Assembly: GCF_002694385.1 (NCBI RefSeq)
Contig: NZ_NZMB01000010.1
Coordinates: 63,156 to 127,155 of the forward strand
Direction: 5' to 3'
Origin: Sneathiella sp.
Lineage (GTDB): Bacteria > Pseudomonadota > Alphaproteobacteria > Sneathiellales > Sneathiellaceae
DNA: 64,000 nucleotides
In this document: positions 16,440 through 24,299 of the stretch, one piece after another
How the letters are laid out: each line of letters opens with the position of its first letter
Position numbering within the stretch: position 1 is the first letter of the stretch
Program-made: the position numbers and the translations under genes
The notes under the pieces: model-generated
The model's input: only the letters and a program-made list of their open reading frames with translations
Told to the model about the DNA's origin: nothing
The model's database searches: none

Positions 16440-17462
16440 TTAGCGCCAGCCGGCCCGGTCGAAGATTTTGACGGCTTCGGCCTGCGCATCGGCGACTTTA
16501 TCGAGGCCGACTTCGTCCATCTTGAATTCGCCCCATCCGGCGACGGTCTTATCGAGCTCGACGCCCGGCTTCACGGGGAATTCATAGTTGGTGGAGGCGT
16601 AGAATTCCTGCGCCTTGTCTTCGGACAGATATTCGATCAGCTTGATCGCGGCGTCCTTGTTCTTTGCTGATTTGGTGACGCCCGCGCCGGAGACGTTAAA
16701 ATGCGCGCCGCGCCCGTCCTGGTTCGGCCAGAAGAGGGCAACTTTCTCCGTCACGGCAACCTGCTCCGGGTCCTTGGAATTCTGCATGCCGCCATAATAA
16801 TAGGTGTTGGCGATGGCAATATCGCATTCCCCGGCGGCCGCGGCCTTAAGCTGATCCCGATCGCCGCCCTGCGGCTTGCGGGCGAGATTGTCCTTGATGC
16901 CATTGGCCCATTTTTCGGCGGCTTCCGCCCCGTCATGCACGATGATGGAGGCCAGCAGCGACTGGTTATAGGCATTGCTGGAGGAGCGGACGCAGATCTT
17001 GCCCTTCCATTTCGGGTCGGCGAGATCCTCATAGGTGGAGAGATTGGCCGGATCGACCCGGTCTTTCGCATAGAAAATCACCCGGCTGCGCGCCGACAGG
17101 CCAAACCATTCCCCGGCCGGATCCCGGAAATGCGCCGGAATATTCGCCGACAGCACATCCGATTCAATCGGCTGCAACACGCCCGCGGCCTTATGGGCGG
17201 CAAGACGGCTGATATCAACGGTCAGGACGGCATCGGCGGGGCTGTTGTCGCCTTCCGCCTTCAGGCGCTCAAGCGTGCCTTCCTTGGCAAAAACGACATT
17301 GACCTTGATGCCCGTGTCTTTTTCAAACTCATCGAGGATGGGGCGAATAAGGCTTTCCTGGCGAGAGGAATACAGATTGACTTCCTCGGCGAGGGCGGGC
17401 GTCGCCGTCGCGCTCACCGTCAGTGCGGCCACCAGAAGCGGCACGGAAAATTTCAAGCGCAT
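16440..17462 (-). CDS. periplasmic iron(III)-binding protein of an ABC transporter
   Basis: A 340-residue extracellular solute-binding protein of the FbpA/FutA type, which binds ferric iron in the periplasm. A signal peptide is clear (cut after ATPALA at about residue 25), and the mature protein begins with VNLYSSRQESLI, typical of this group. The tyrosines NTYYYGGM are the iron ligands known in the family. GAGNG-like and GVTKSAKNKDAA segments also match. The membrane and ATPase subunits are not adjacent, so they must lie elsewhere. AAGGAT precedes the ATG, and a terminator follows. The upstream AT-rich divergent region could hold an iron-responsive operator, but I see only a weak candidate. 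Confidence 0.92.
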   Translation of the reverse strand: MRLKFSVPLLVAALTVSATATPALAEEVNLYSSRQESLIRPILDEFEKDTGIKVNVVFAKEGTLERLKAEGDNSPADAVLTVDISRLAAHKAAGVLQPIESDVLSANIPAHFRDPAGEWFGLSARSRVIFYAKDRVDPANLSTYEDLADPKWKGKICVRSSSNAYNQSLLASIIVHDGAEAAEKWANGIKDNLARKPQGGDRDQLKAAAAGECDIAIANTYYYGGMQNSKDPEQVAVTEKVALFWPNQDGRGAHFNVSGAGVTKSAKNKDAAIKLIEYLSEDKAQEFYASTNYEFPVKPGVELDKTVAGWGEFKMDEVGLDKVADAQAEAVKIFDRAGWR

Positions 17463-17630
17463 AAATTATCCTTGTATAAATGCAAAATGCTTCATAGAGC
17501 TGGGATTCATAAACTGAAGAGAATGCTTATGCAAGTCATTACCAATATTATTTAGGCGTGGGGCTCATTATTTCAGCGAAATGACATATCCATCACCCTC
17601 CCCCCATGACAACCGAATGAGTAGGCCATC

Positions 17631-18053
17631 ATGACCGAGACCACATCCGGCTCCTGCCTGTGCGGCGCCGTTACATTCCAGATTTCCGGCGAGTTTCAGA
17701 GCTTCTTTCTGTGCCATTGCTCCCGATGCCGGAAGGATACCGGATCGGCGCATGCCGCCAATCTGTTTTCATCGACCGCGACGATTAGCTGGCTGTCGGG
17801 AGAAGACAAAATCAGGACTTACCGCCTTCCGGAGACCCGCCATGAGAAAAGTTTCTGCCGCCTGTGCGGCTCTGCCCTGCCGACTATGGCCCTGAAGGGC
17901 GCCTTGCTTGTCGTTCCCGCGGGGAGCATTGATACCCCCCTCGACATGCGGCCAACGGCGCATATCTGCCTGTCCAGCCGGGCGGAGTGGGACAGGGATC
18001 CGGACGATATTCCGCGCATGGATGGCCTGCCGGGCCCGTCCGCGCCGGAATAA
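17631..18053 (+). CDS. GFA domain (CENP-V/GFA) zinc protein
   Basis: A 140-residue protein of the GFA family, which is named after the glutathione-dependent formaldehyde-activating enzyme but covers many proteins of unknown activity. The zinc-binding cysteines are present: C9 and C11 in SCLCGAV, C28/C30/C33 in LCHCSRC, and the later pair in FCRLCGSALP. These fit the two-zinc pattern of the family. It is divergent from the iron-binding protein gene and converges on the aminotransferase. No formaldehyde-pathway genes are nearby, so I would not assign that function. Confidence 0.9.
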   Translation: MTETTSGSCLCGAVTFQISGEFQSFFLCHCSRCRKDTGSAHAANLFSSTATISWLSGEDKIRTYRLPETRHEKSFCRLCGSALPTMALKGALLVVPAGSIDTPLDMRPTAHICLSSRAEWDRDPDDIPRMDGLPGPSAPE

Positions 18054-18095
18054 AATCCGGGGCCGCGGGCCGGTCAGGGCCTCCCGCACATCAGA

Positions 18096-19424
18096 TCAGG
18101 CGATGTCTTTCAACACATCGGAGAGCAGGCCGAACATCTCGTCGATATGCTGTTTTTCAACGATCAGCGGCGGCGACAGCGCGATGATATCGCCCGTCGT
18201 GCGGATCAGCAGGCCCTTTTCAAAGCATTTGACGAGGGCCTCATAGGCGCGCGCCGTCGGTTTTCCGGGGGCAGGCTCCAGCTCGATCGCGCCGATCAGG
18301 CCGAGATTGCGGATATCGATCACATGCGGCAGCCCTTTCAGGGAATGCACCGCCTCCTCCCAATAGGGGGCGATGTCAGCGGCGCGCTCGAACAGGCTGT
18401 CCTCCTTGTAGCAATCGAGCGTGGCCAGGCCCGCCGCCGCCGCCACCGGATGGCCGGAATAGGTGTAGCCGTGGAACAGCTCGATCATATTCTCCGGACC
18501 GGTCATGAAGGCGTCATAGATTTCCTTGGTGCAGACGACGCCGCCCATGGGGATGGTGCCGCTGGTGAGGCCCTTGGCCAGGGTCACCAGATCGGGTTTG
18601 ACGCCGAAGAAATCCGTCGCGAAGGCCGAGCCGAGCCGCCCGAAGCCCGTGATCACCTCATCAAAAATCAGCAGGATGCCATGCCTGTCGCAAATGGCGC
18701 GCAAGCGTTCCAGATAGCCCTTCGGCGGCATGAGGACGCCGGTGGAGCCCGCGACCGGCTCGACAATCACCGCGGCGATGGTGGAGGCGTCATGCAGGGT
18801 GACGAGACGTTCCAGCTCATCGGCAAGCTCGGCGCCATGCTCGGGCTGACCACGGGTGAAGCTGTTCTTTTGCGGCAGATGCGTGTGCGGCAGATGATCG
18901 ACCCCGGTCAGCATGGTGCCGAAGGTCTTGCGGTTGCTGACGATGCCGCCGACGGAAATGCCGCCGAAACCGGTGCCGTGATAGCCCCGCTCTCGCCCGA
19001 TCAGGCGGGTCCGGGTCCCCTCCCCCCGCGCCCGGTGATAGGCGAGCGCGATCTTGAGCGCCGTATCCACCGATTCCGATCCGGAGTTGGTGAAGAAGAT
19101 ATGATCGAGGCCGGAGGGGAACATGCCCGTCACCCGCGCCGCCAGCTCAAACACCTTCGGATGGCCCATCTGGAAGGAGGGCGCGTAATCCAGCTCCCCG
19201 ATCTGTTTCGAGACCGCCGCAACGATGCGCGGATCGGAATGACCGGCGTTGCAGCACCAGAGACCGGCCGTCCCGTCGAGGATCGGCTGCCCCTTCGCAT
19301 CCGTATAATACATGCCCTTGGCGCTGACCAGCATCCGGGGGTTCGCCTTGAACTGGCGGTTTGCCGTAAACGGCATCCAGTAGGCATCGAGGTTATTGGG
19401 CGAAGATGCGGCGGTATCTGACAT
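18096..19424 (-). CDS. class III aminotransferase, probably omega-amino acid:pyruvate
   Basis: A 442-residue PLP-dependent class III aminotransferase. The PLP lysine is K284 in LAKGLTSG, and D255 in FDEVITGFGR would bind the pyridine nitrogen. The start YWMPFTANRQFKANPRM and the block GLWCCNAGH are characteristic of beta-alanine/omega-amino acid:pyruvate transaminases, which move the terminal amino group of beta-alanine, GABA, taurine or polyamine-derived compounds onto pyruvate. AGAGG precedes the ATG. It is divergent from an XRE-cupin regulator of the PuuR kind, which probably controls it; the shared 166-bp region contains repeats of GCGTGAT. The substrate is not settled by sequence. Confidence 0.92.
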   Translation of the reverse strand: MSDTAASSPNNLDAYWMPFTANRQFKANPRMLVSAKGMYYTDAKGQPILDGTAGLWCCNAGHSDPRIVAAVSKQIGELDYAPSFQMGHPKVFELAARVTGMFPSGLDHIFFTNSGSESVDTALKIALAYHRARGEGTRTRLIGRERGYHGTGFGGISVGGIVSNRKTFGTMLTGVDHLPHTHLPQKNSFTRGQPEHGAELADELERLVTLHDASTIAAVIVEPVAGSTGVLMPPKGYLERLRAICDRHGILLIFDEVITGFGRLGSAFATDFFGVKPDLVTLAKGLTSGTIPMGGVVCTKEIYDAFMTGPENMIELFHGYTYSGHPVAAAAGLATLDCYKEDSLFERAADIAPYWEEAVHSLKGLPHVIDIRNLGLIGAIELEPAPGKPTARAYEALVKCFEKGLLIRTTGDIIALSPPLIVEKQHIDEMFGLLSDVLKDIA

Positions 19425-19437
19425 GTCTGACCTCTTG

Positions 19438-19533
19438 AATCACGATTTTCAGGAAGCCTAACTGGATCGATACTTTACACAAGATCAAAATTAATTGCCG
19501 ATAATCTGCGGTTTTCTTGCGTGATGCGTGATT
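19438..19533. promoter_or_regulatory. candidate operators of the XRE-cupin regulator
   Basis: In the divergent region, AATCACG (19438-19444) is the inverted form of CGTGATT (19527-19533), and GCGTGAT occurs twice in tandem at 19519-19525 and 19526-19532. One element lies by each gene. This layout suits a dimeric regulator controlling both the aminotransferase and itself. The match is short, so it is a candidate only. Confidence 0.4.
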
Positions 19534-19590
19534 TTTATGTTTAAAATACTAAACAATCCGCCGAATCAACGGCAACAGGGAGAGACGCAG

Positions 19591-20139
19591 ATGGAATTCG
19601 ACCTTGGGGCGCGGCTGCGCAGCCTGCGGGAGCAGCATGGCCTGTCACAACGCGAGCTGGCCAAGCGGGCGGGCGTCACCAACGGCACCATTTCGATGAT
19701 CGAACAGAACCGCACCAGCCCGGCCGTCGGCTCCCTCAAGAAAGTGCTGGATGGCTTTCCCATTGGTCTGTCGGAATTCTTCGCCAGTGATTTTTCATCG
19801 CGGCAGAAGATTTTTTACGATCATGAGGAACTCACCCGAATATCGGACGGGAAAATCGCCTACCGTCAGGTGGGACGCGATCTGACCGGCAAATCGCTGC
19901 AGATGCTGCATGAAATCTATGCGCCGGGGTCCGACACGGGCCGCAGCATGCTGTCCCATCAGGGGGAGGAAGCGGGCGTCATCGTCAAGGGCAAGCTGGA
20001 GGTGACCGTCGGGACGGAACGGCGCATCCTCAAGGCCGGGGACGCCTATTATTTCGAAAGCCACCGCCCGCACCGCTTCCGCGCCATCGGCAATGAGGAA
20101 GTCGTGGTGGTCAGCGCCTGCACCCCGCCGAGTTTTTAA
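19591..20139 (+). CDS. XRE-cupin transcriptional regulator (PuuR-like)
   Basis: A 182-residue regulator with an N-terminal lambda-repressor-like helix-turn-helix (about residues 6-60: LSQRELAKRAGVTNGTISMIEQ) and a C-terminal cupin domain (about 105-175: GEEAGVIVKGKLEVTVG, GDAYYFESHRPHRF) that would sense a small molecule. Proteins of this layout, such as PuuR, control putrescine, amino acid or related catabolism. It is divergent from the omega-aminotransferase gene, a likely target. I chose the ATG at 19591, where the domain begins and GGGAGAG precedes; an ATG at 19528 would add 21 atypical residues. It overlaps the convergent pyrD by 3 bases. Confidence 0.92.
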   Translation: MEFDLGARLRSLREQHGLSQRELAKRAGVTNGTISMIEQNRTSPAVGSLKKVLDGFPIGLSEFFASDFSSRQKIFYDHEELTRISDGKIAYRQVGRDLTGKSLQMLHEIYAPGSDTGRSMLSHQGEEAGVIVKGKLEVTVGTERRILKAGDAYYFESHRPHRFRAIGNEEVVVVSACTPPSF

Positions 20140-21215
20140 GGGATGGGCGTATCCACCCCGACCGCCTCACGGACCGAGCCAAACCCATCGGCGTGAAGAT
20201 GCGCCGCCAGCCCTTTGGCGATATCCGCCGCGATATAGGGGCCCTTAAAGATCATCGCGCTGTATAGCTGCAACAGCGAGGCCCCGGCCCGGATGCGGGC
20301 ATAGGCGTCATCGGCATCCTGAATGCCGCCTGCGCCGACAATGGGAATACGCCCGCCCGTCGCCTGATAAAGATCTTTCAGCGCGGCAAGCGCAATGGGT
20401 TTGAGCGGCTGGCCGCTCAAGCCCCCGGCCTCCGCCTTTGTCGCGCTGATCAGGGAGCTTGGCCGGGTGATCGTGGTGTTGCCGATGATCAGCCCGTCAA
20501 TCTGCATCTCCAGCACCGCGGCGGCGATATCGCTCTTGTCGGCATCGGTCAGGTCCGGCGCGATTTTAAGCAGGATGGGAAAGGACGCCGCCCCGGCGGT
20601 GATCATCTCTGCCCGCTTCGCCGTCAGCCGGCCGAGCAGCTCTTCCAGCTCCGCCCTGCCCTGAAGCGCCCTCAGCCCCGGCGTATTGGGGGAAGAAATA
20701 TTGACGGTGACATAGCTGGCGAGCGGGGCCAACCGTTCCATGCCGAGCACATAATCGGCGATGCGGTCTTCGCTTTCCTTATTGGCGCCGAGATTGGCGC
20801 CCACGATCACCCCGGCCGGGCGATTGGCAAAGTTACGCACCGCCACATCCAGCCCCTTGCTGTTGAAGCCGAGGCGATTGATCACGCCCTCATCCTCGAC
20901 CAGCCGGAAGACCCGCGGCCGGGGATTGCCGGGCTGCGGCTTGGGCGTCACGCTGCCCGCCTCAAGAAAGCCGAAACCGAGCCCCGCCAATCCGGCCAGC
21001 ACGTCGCCATTTTTGTCATAGCCCGCCGCGATGCCGACCGGGTTCGGGAACTTCAGCCCGAAATATTCCACGGCAAGAATAGGATCCGGCGCGTTCGTCA
21101 CATGCGGCAGAAAACCGTTTTTGAGCGCCTGAAGGGAGAGGCCATGCGCCTTTTCCGCATCGAAGCAAAAAAGCAGCGGCCGCGCCGCCCGGTAAAGTCT
21201 CATCACCAATTTCAT
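20136..21215 (-). CDS. pyrD: dihydroorotate dehydrogenase (quinone), class 2
   Basis: A 359-residue FMN enzyme of pyrimidine synthesis, oxidising dihydroorotate to orotate and passing electrons to the quinone pool at the membrane. The N-terminal extension (MRLYRAARPLLFCFDAEKAHGLSLQALK) is the membrane-associating helix pair of class 2 enzymes. NISSPNTPGLR carries the catalytic-Ser region, and the FMN-phosphate site lies near IPIVGAGGI. The length is typical. Its start overlaps the DUF952 stop by 4 bases, so the two are translationally coupled, an arrangement I recall as common in Alphaproteobacteria. Confidence 0.96.
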   Translation of the reverse strand: MKLVMRLYRAARPLLFCFDAEKAHGLSLQALKNGFLPHVTNAPDPILAVEYFGLKFPNPVGIAAGYDKNGDVLAGLAGLGFGFLEAGSVTPKPQPGNPRPRVFRLVEDEGVINRLGFNSKGLDVAVRNFANRPAGVIVGANLGANKESEDRIADYVLGMERLAPLASYVTVNISSPNTPGLRALQGRAELEELLGRLTAKRAEMITAGAASFPILLKIAPDLTDADKSDIAAAVLEMQIDGLIIGNTTITRPSSLISATKAEAGGLSGQPLKPIALAALKDLYQATGGRIPIVGAGGIQDADDAYARIRAGASLLQLYSAMIFKGPYIAADIAKGLAAHLHADGFGSVREAVGVDTPIP

Positions 21216-21553
21216 TCAAGCTCCGGAAAGAGATGCCGGTTATCGGCACCGAGGGGGAGATCGACGGCACTCTTGACCAGCGCCGGATCCAGCGCCCCGT
21301 AAAGATGCGGAAACAGGATACCGCCCCGCGCCGCTTCCCATTTGAGGGAGCTCCCCAGCTTTTCGGCCTCAACCGCAATCAGCAGCAGGTTAGGCGCACC
21401 CGCCCGATGCTTTGCGGCGCTTTCAACAACTGTATCCGCCGTCGAAAAATGAATGAAACCATCGGCCCTGTCGTTCGCCGTGCCGTTATAAACACCCGAC
21501 CTCACCGCCGCGTCCCAGTCCGATTTGTCGGCCATGTGATAGATTACTGCCAT
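21212..21553 (-). CDS. DUF952 family protein
   Basis: A 113-residue protein of the DUF952 family. The motifs IYHMADKSDW, DGFIHFSTADTV and the C-terminal FPHLYGALD are characteristic. The fold is related to ADP-ribosyl-transferring or RNA 2'-phosphotransferase-like proteins according to some reports, but no activity is established here. GGATGA stands before the ATG. It is the first gene of a two-gene operon with pyrD, overlapping it by 4 bases, which hints only at co-expression. Confidence 0.88.
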   Translation of the reverse strand: MAVIYHMADKSDWDAAVRSGVYNGTANDRADGFIHFSTADTVVESAAKHRAGAPNLLLIAVEAEKLGSSLKWEAARGGILFPHLYGALDPALVKSAVDLPLGADNRHLFPELE

Positions 21554-21716
21554 TCATCCAACCCGATATAAAGTCGCAAAATACCTACAGGATCGGCTCC
21601 GCTTTGAGAAGAAAAATCACGCACATGTTCCGTGGATGGCAGGAAGGCTTGCCGCCGCCGCCAAATTTCTGGTAGAGATCAAACGAAGTAAACCATCGAG
21701 ACAGGAGTATCCGATC

Positions 21717-22562
21717 ATGGCAGGCGTCTTTTTCTATGACGGCAAATGGTATGATGAAAGCCCGCGCGTCACCGGGCCGATGGATCATGCCTTCTGGATG
21801 GCCTCCACCGTCTTTGACGGCGCGCGCGCCTTTCAGGGCATGGTCCCCGATCTTGACAGGCACTGCGCCCGGCTCGGCCGTTCCGCCCGCGCGCTGGGCC
21901 TTATCCCGACCCTGGAGGCGGAGGAGGTTACCCGGCTTTGCAAAGAGGCAGTGAAAAAGCTGCCGAAGGAATCGGAGCTTTACATCCGGCCGATGTATTT
22001 TGCCCGCGGCGGCTTCATCGATGCGGAACCGGACAGCGCGGAATTTATCCTCGCCGTTTATGACAGCCCGATGCCGGAGGCGGGTGGCTTCTCCGCCCAT
22101 TTCGCAAAGGAACGTCGCCCCGCCCGCGATATGGCCCCGACGGATGCCAAGGCCTCCTGCCTCTATGCCAATTCCGCGCGCTCCGTCGCCGCCGCCCGCA
22201 ATGCCGGGTTTGACAATGCCATTCTGATGGATGCCAATAACAATGTGGCGGAATTCGCCACCTCCAACATCTGGATCGTGCGCGATGGCGTCGCCCAGAC
22301 CCCGGCTGCGAACGGTTGCTTCCTTGCCGGGATCACGCGGGAGAGAGTGAAAATTCTCGCCGATGCGGCGGGCATCAAGGTGGAGGAAATCGCCATGACC
22401 CGCGAGGATGTCATGACCGCGGATGAAATTTTCAACAGCGGCAACTACGGCAAGATCATGCCGCTCACCCGCATTGAGGACCGGGAGATGCAACCCGGCC
22501 CCGTCGCGGCAAAACTGCGCGATATGTATATGGATTTCGCGCGCAGCAGCCAGATTTTCTAG
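21717..22562 (+). CDS. ilvE: branched-chain amino acid aminotransferase (class IV PLP)
   Basis: A 281-residue class IV aminotransferase, catalysing the last step of Val/Leu/Ile synthesis or the first of their breakdown. The PLP lysine is probably K145 in TDAKASCLYANSARS, and the Glu of VAEFATSNIW corresponds to the cofactor-contacting Glu of IlvE. The arginine-containing ELYIRPMYF region is also typical. I chose the ATG at 21717, preceded by AGGAG, instead of one at 21636. Some members of this family prefer D-amino acids or aminodeoxychorismate, so the symbol is a likely but not certain choice. Convergent with lysK. Confidence 0.85.
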   Translation: MAGVFFYDGKWYDESPRVTGPMDHAFWMASTVFDGARAFQGMVPDLDRHCARLGRSARALGLIPTLEAEEVTRLCKEAVKKLPKESELYIRPMYFARGGFIDAEPDSAEFILAVYDSPMPEAGGFSAHFAKERRPARDMAPTDAKASCLYANSARSVAAARNAGFDNAILMDANNNVAEFATSNIWIVRDGVAQTPAANGCFLAGITRERVKILADAAGIKVEEIAMTREDVMTADEIFNSGNYGKIMPLTRIEDREMQPGPVAAKLRDMYMDFARSSQIF

Positions 22563-22604
22563 CGGTGCCCGCGGCCCATATCTAAAGAGCCGATAGGGGG
22601 CGGA

Positions 22605-24194
22605 TTATTCCGCCCCGAGATCCTGCCCCGCCAGCACGCGTTCGATCAGGGCAACGGTTTCATTGATCCCGTAAAGGGCGATGAAGGACCCCATGCGCGG
22701 CCCCTGTGACTGCCCCAGCAGCGTCTCGTAAAGCGCCTTGAACCAGTCCCGCAGGTTTTCAAAGTCATTGTCATTCCCGACCTTGAAGACGGCATTCTGG
22801 ATTTCGGTCGCATCGGCCCCTGCCGGCAGGGACGTCAACTCCGTCACCAGGTCCAGAAGGGCCTTGCGTTCCTTCTCCGTCGGCAGGCGATACTGTTTCG
22901 TCGGCTTCACGAAATCACGGTAATAGGCGATGGCGTAACCGACCAGCTTGTCCAGCTCCGGATTGCTCGCAGGCGTTGCCCCCTTCGCATAGCGCGAGAT
23001 GAAGCCCCAGAGAACCGATGGTTCCTCCGCATTCACGACGGCCGCGAGATTGAGCAAAATGCCAAAGGTGATCGGCAGGCCTTCGCTCGGCGGATTGCCG
23101 TTGTGGATATGCCAGACCGGGTTGGCATATTGCTGCTTCGCCTCCTGTTCGGGGAATTTCTCAAGGAAAGAGAAATACTCATCCACCGCCTTCGGGATCA
23201 CATCGAAATGCAGCCGCTTCGCCTTTTTGGGATTCTGGTACATATAGAGCGACAGGCTCTCCGGCGAGGCATAGGTCAGCCAGTCCTCGATGGACAGGCC
23301 ATTGCCCTTCGACTTGGAAATCTTCTTGCCTTCCTGATCGAGGAACAGCTCGTAATTAAAGCCTTCCGGCGGCTGCTTGCCGAGGATGCGGATAATCTTG
23401 CTCGACAGCGTAACACTGTCGATCAAATCCTTGCCCGCCATTTCATAATCCACATCGAGCGCATGCCAGCGCATGGCCCAGTCCACCTTCCATTGCAGCT
23501 TGCAATGCCCGCCGGTGACGGGAACGGTCACATCTTCGCCCGTTGACGGATCGCTGTAGGTGACGGTGCCCGCCGCCTCATCGCGGCGGATGATCGGCAC
23601 CTGAAGCACTTCTCCCGTGCGCGGGCAGATCGGCAGGAAGGGCGAATAGGTGGCCTGCCGCTCCGGCCCCAGGGTGGGCAGGATGACATTGATGATGGCG
23701 TCATAATTTTTGAGCACCAGCAGCAGGCTTTCATCAAACATGCCCGACTTGTAACACTCCGTCGCCGAACGGAATTCATAGTCGAACCCGAACTGATCGA
23801 GAAACGCCTGAAGCCGCGCATTGTTATGTTCGCCGAAGCTGTTATGGGTGCCGAACGGGTCCGGCACAACGGTCAGCGGCTTATTGAGGTTAGCGGCCAG
23901 CAATTCCTGGTTCGGCACATTGTCCGGCACCTTGCGAAGCCCATCCATATCATCGGAAAAGGCGATCAGCCGGGTCGGGATATCCGACAGGATGGAAAAG
24001 GCATGGCGCACCATGGTTGTGCGCGCCACCTCGCCGAAAGTGCCGATATGCGGCAGGCCGGACGGGCCATAACCGGTCTCGAACAGCACATAGCCTTTTT
24101 CGGGCGCCGCTTTCGCATAGCGATCCACAAGCTTTTTTGCCTCGACAAAAGCCCAGGAGTTGCTCGATAGTGCAATTTCCGCGTCCGGTGACAT
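22605..24194 (-). CDS. lysK: class I lysyl-tRNA synthetase
   Basis: A 529-residue class I lysyl-tRNA synthetase, charging tRNA-Lys, found in archaea and many Alphaproteobacteria in place of the class II enzyme. The HIGH-like motif is LPHIG at 47-51 and the KMSKS-like motif is KISKSKGN at about 286-293. The length is normal for the bacterial form. I chose the ATG at 24194, preceded by GAGG; the open frame continues upstream for 65 codons but overlaps the divergent helicase gene and looks non-coding. It is a single essential gene, divergent from the DinG-like helicase. Confidence 0.97.
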   Translation of the reverse strand: MSPDAEIALSSNSWAFVEAKKLVDRYAKAAPEKGYVLFETGYGPSGLPHIGTFGEVARTTMVRHAFSILSDIPTRLIAFSDDMDGLRKVPDNVPNQELLAANLNKPLTVVPDPFGTHNSFGEHNNARLQAFLDQFGFDYEFRSATECYKSGMFDESLLLVLKNYDAIINVILPTLGPERQATYSPFLPICPRTGEVLQVPIIRRDEAAGTVTYSDPSTGEDVTVPVTGGHCKLQWKVDWAMRWHALDVDYEMAGKDLIDSVTLSSKIIRILGKQPPEGFNYELFLDQEGKKISKSKGNGLSIEDWLTYASPESLSLYMYQNPKKAKRLHFDVIPKAVDEYFSFLEKFPEQEAKQQYANPVWHIHNGNPPSEGLPITFGILLNLAAVVNAEEPSVLWGFISRYAKGATPASNPELDKLVGYAIAYYRDFVKPTKQYRLPTEKERKALLDLVTELTSLPAGADATEIQNAVFKVGNDNDFENLRDWFKALYETLLGQSQGPRMGSFIALYGINETVALIERVLAGQDLGAE

Positions 24195-24299
24195 GGTGAC
24201 CTCATTGGATGGTGAGTGCGTTCGAAAGCGCGGAATGTAGGCGCACAGAGGGGTTGCGTCAACGACCGCAAAACAAATTTCGCCCTGAATTAAGGAAAA

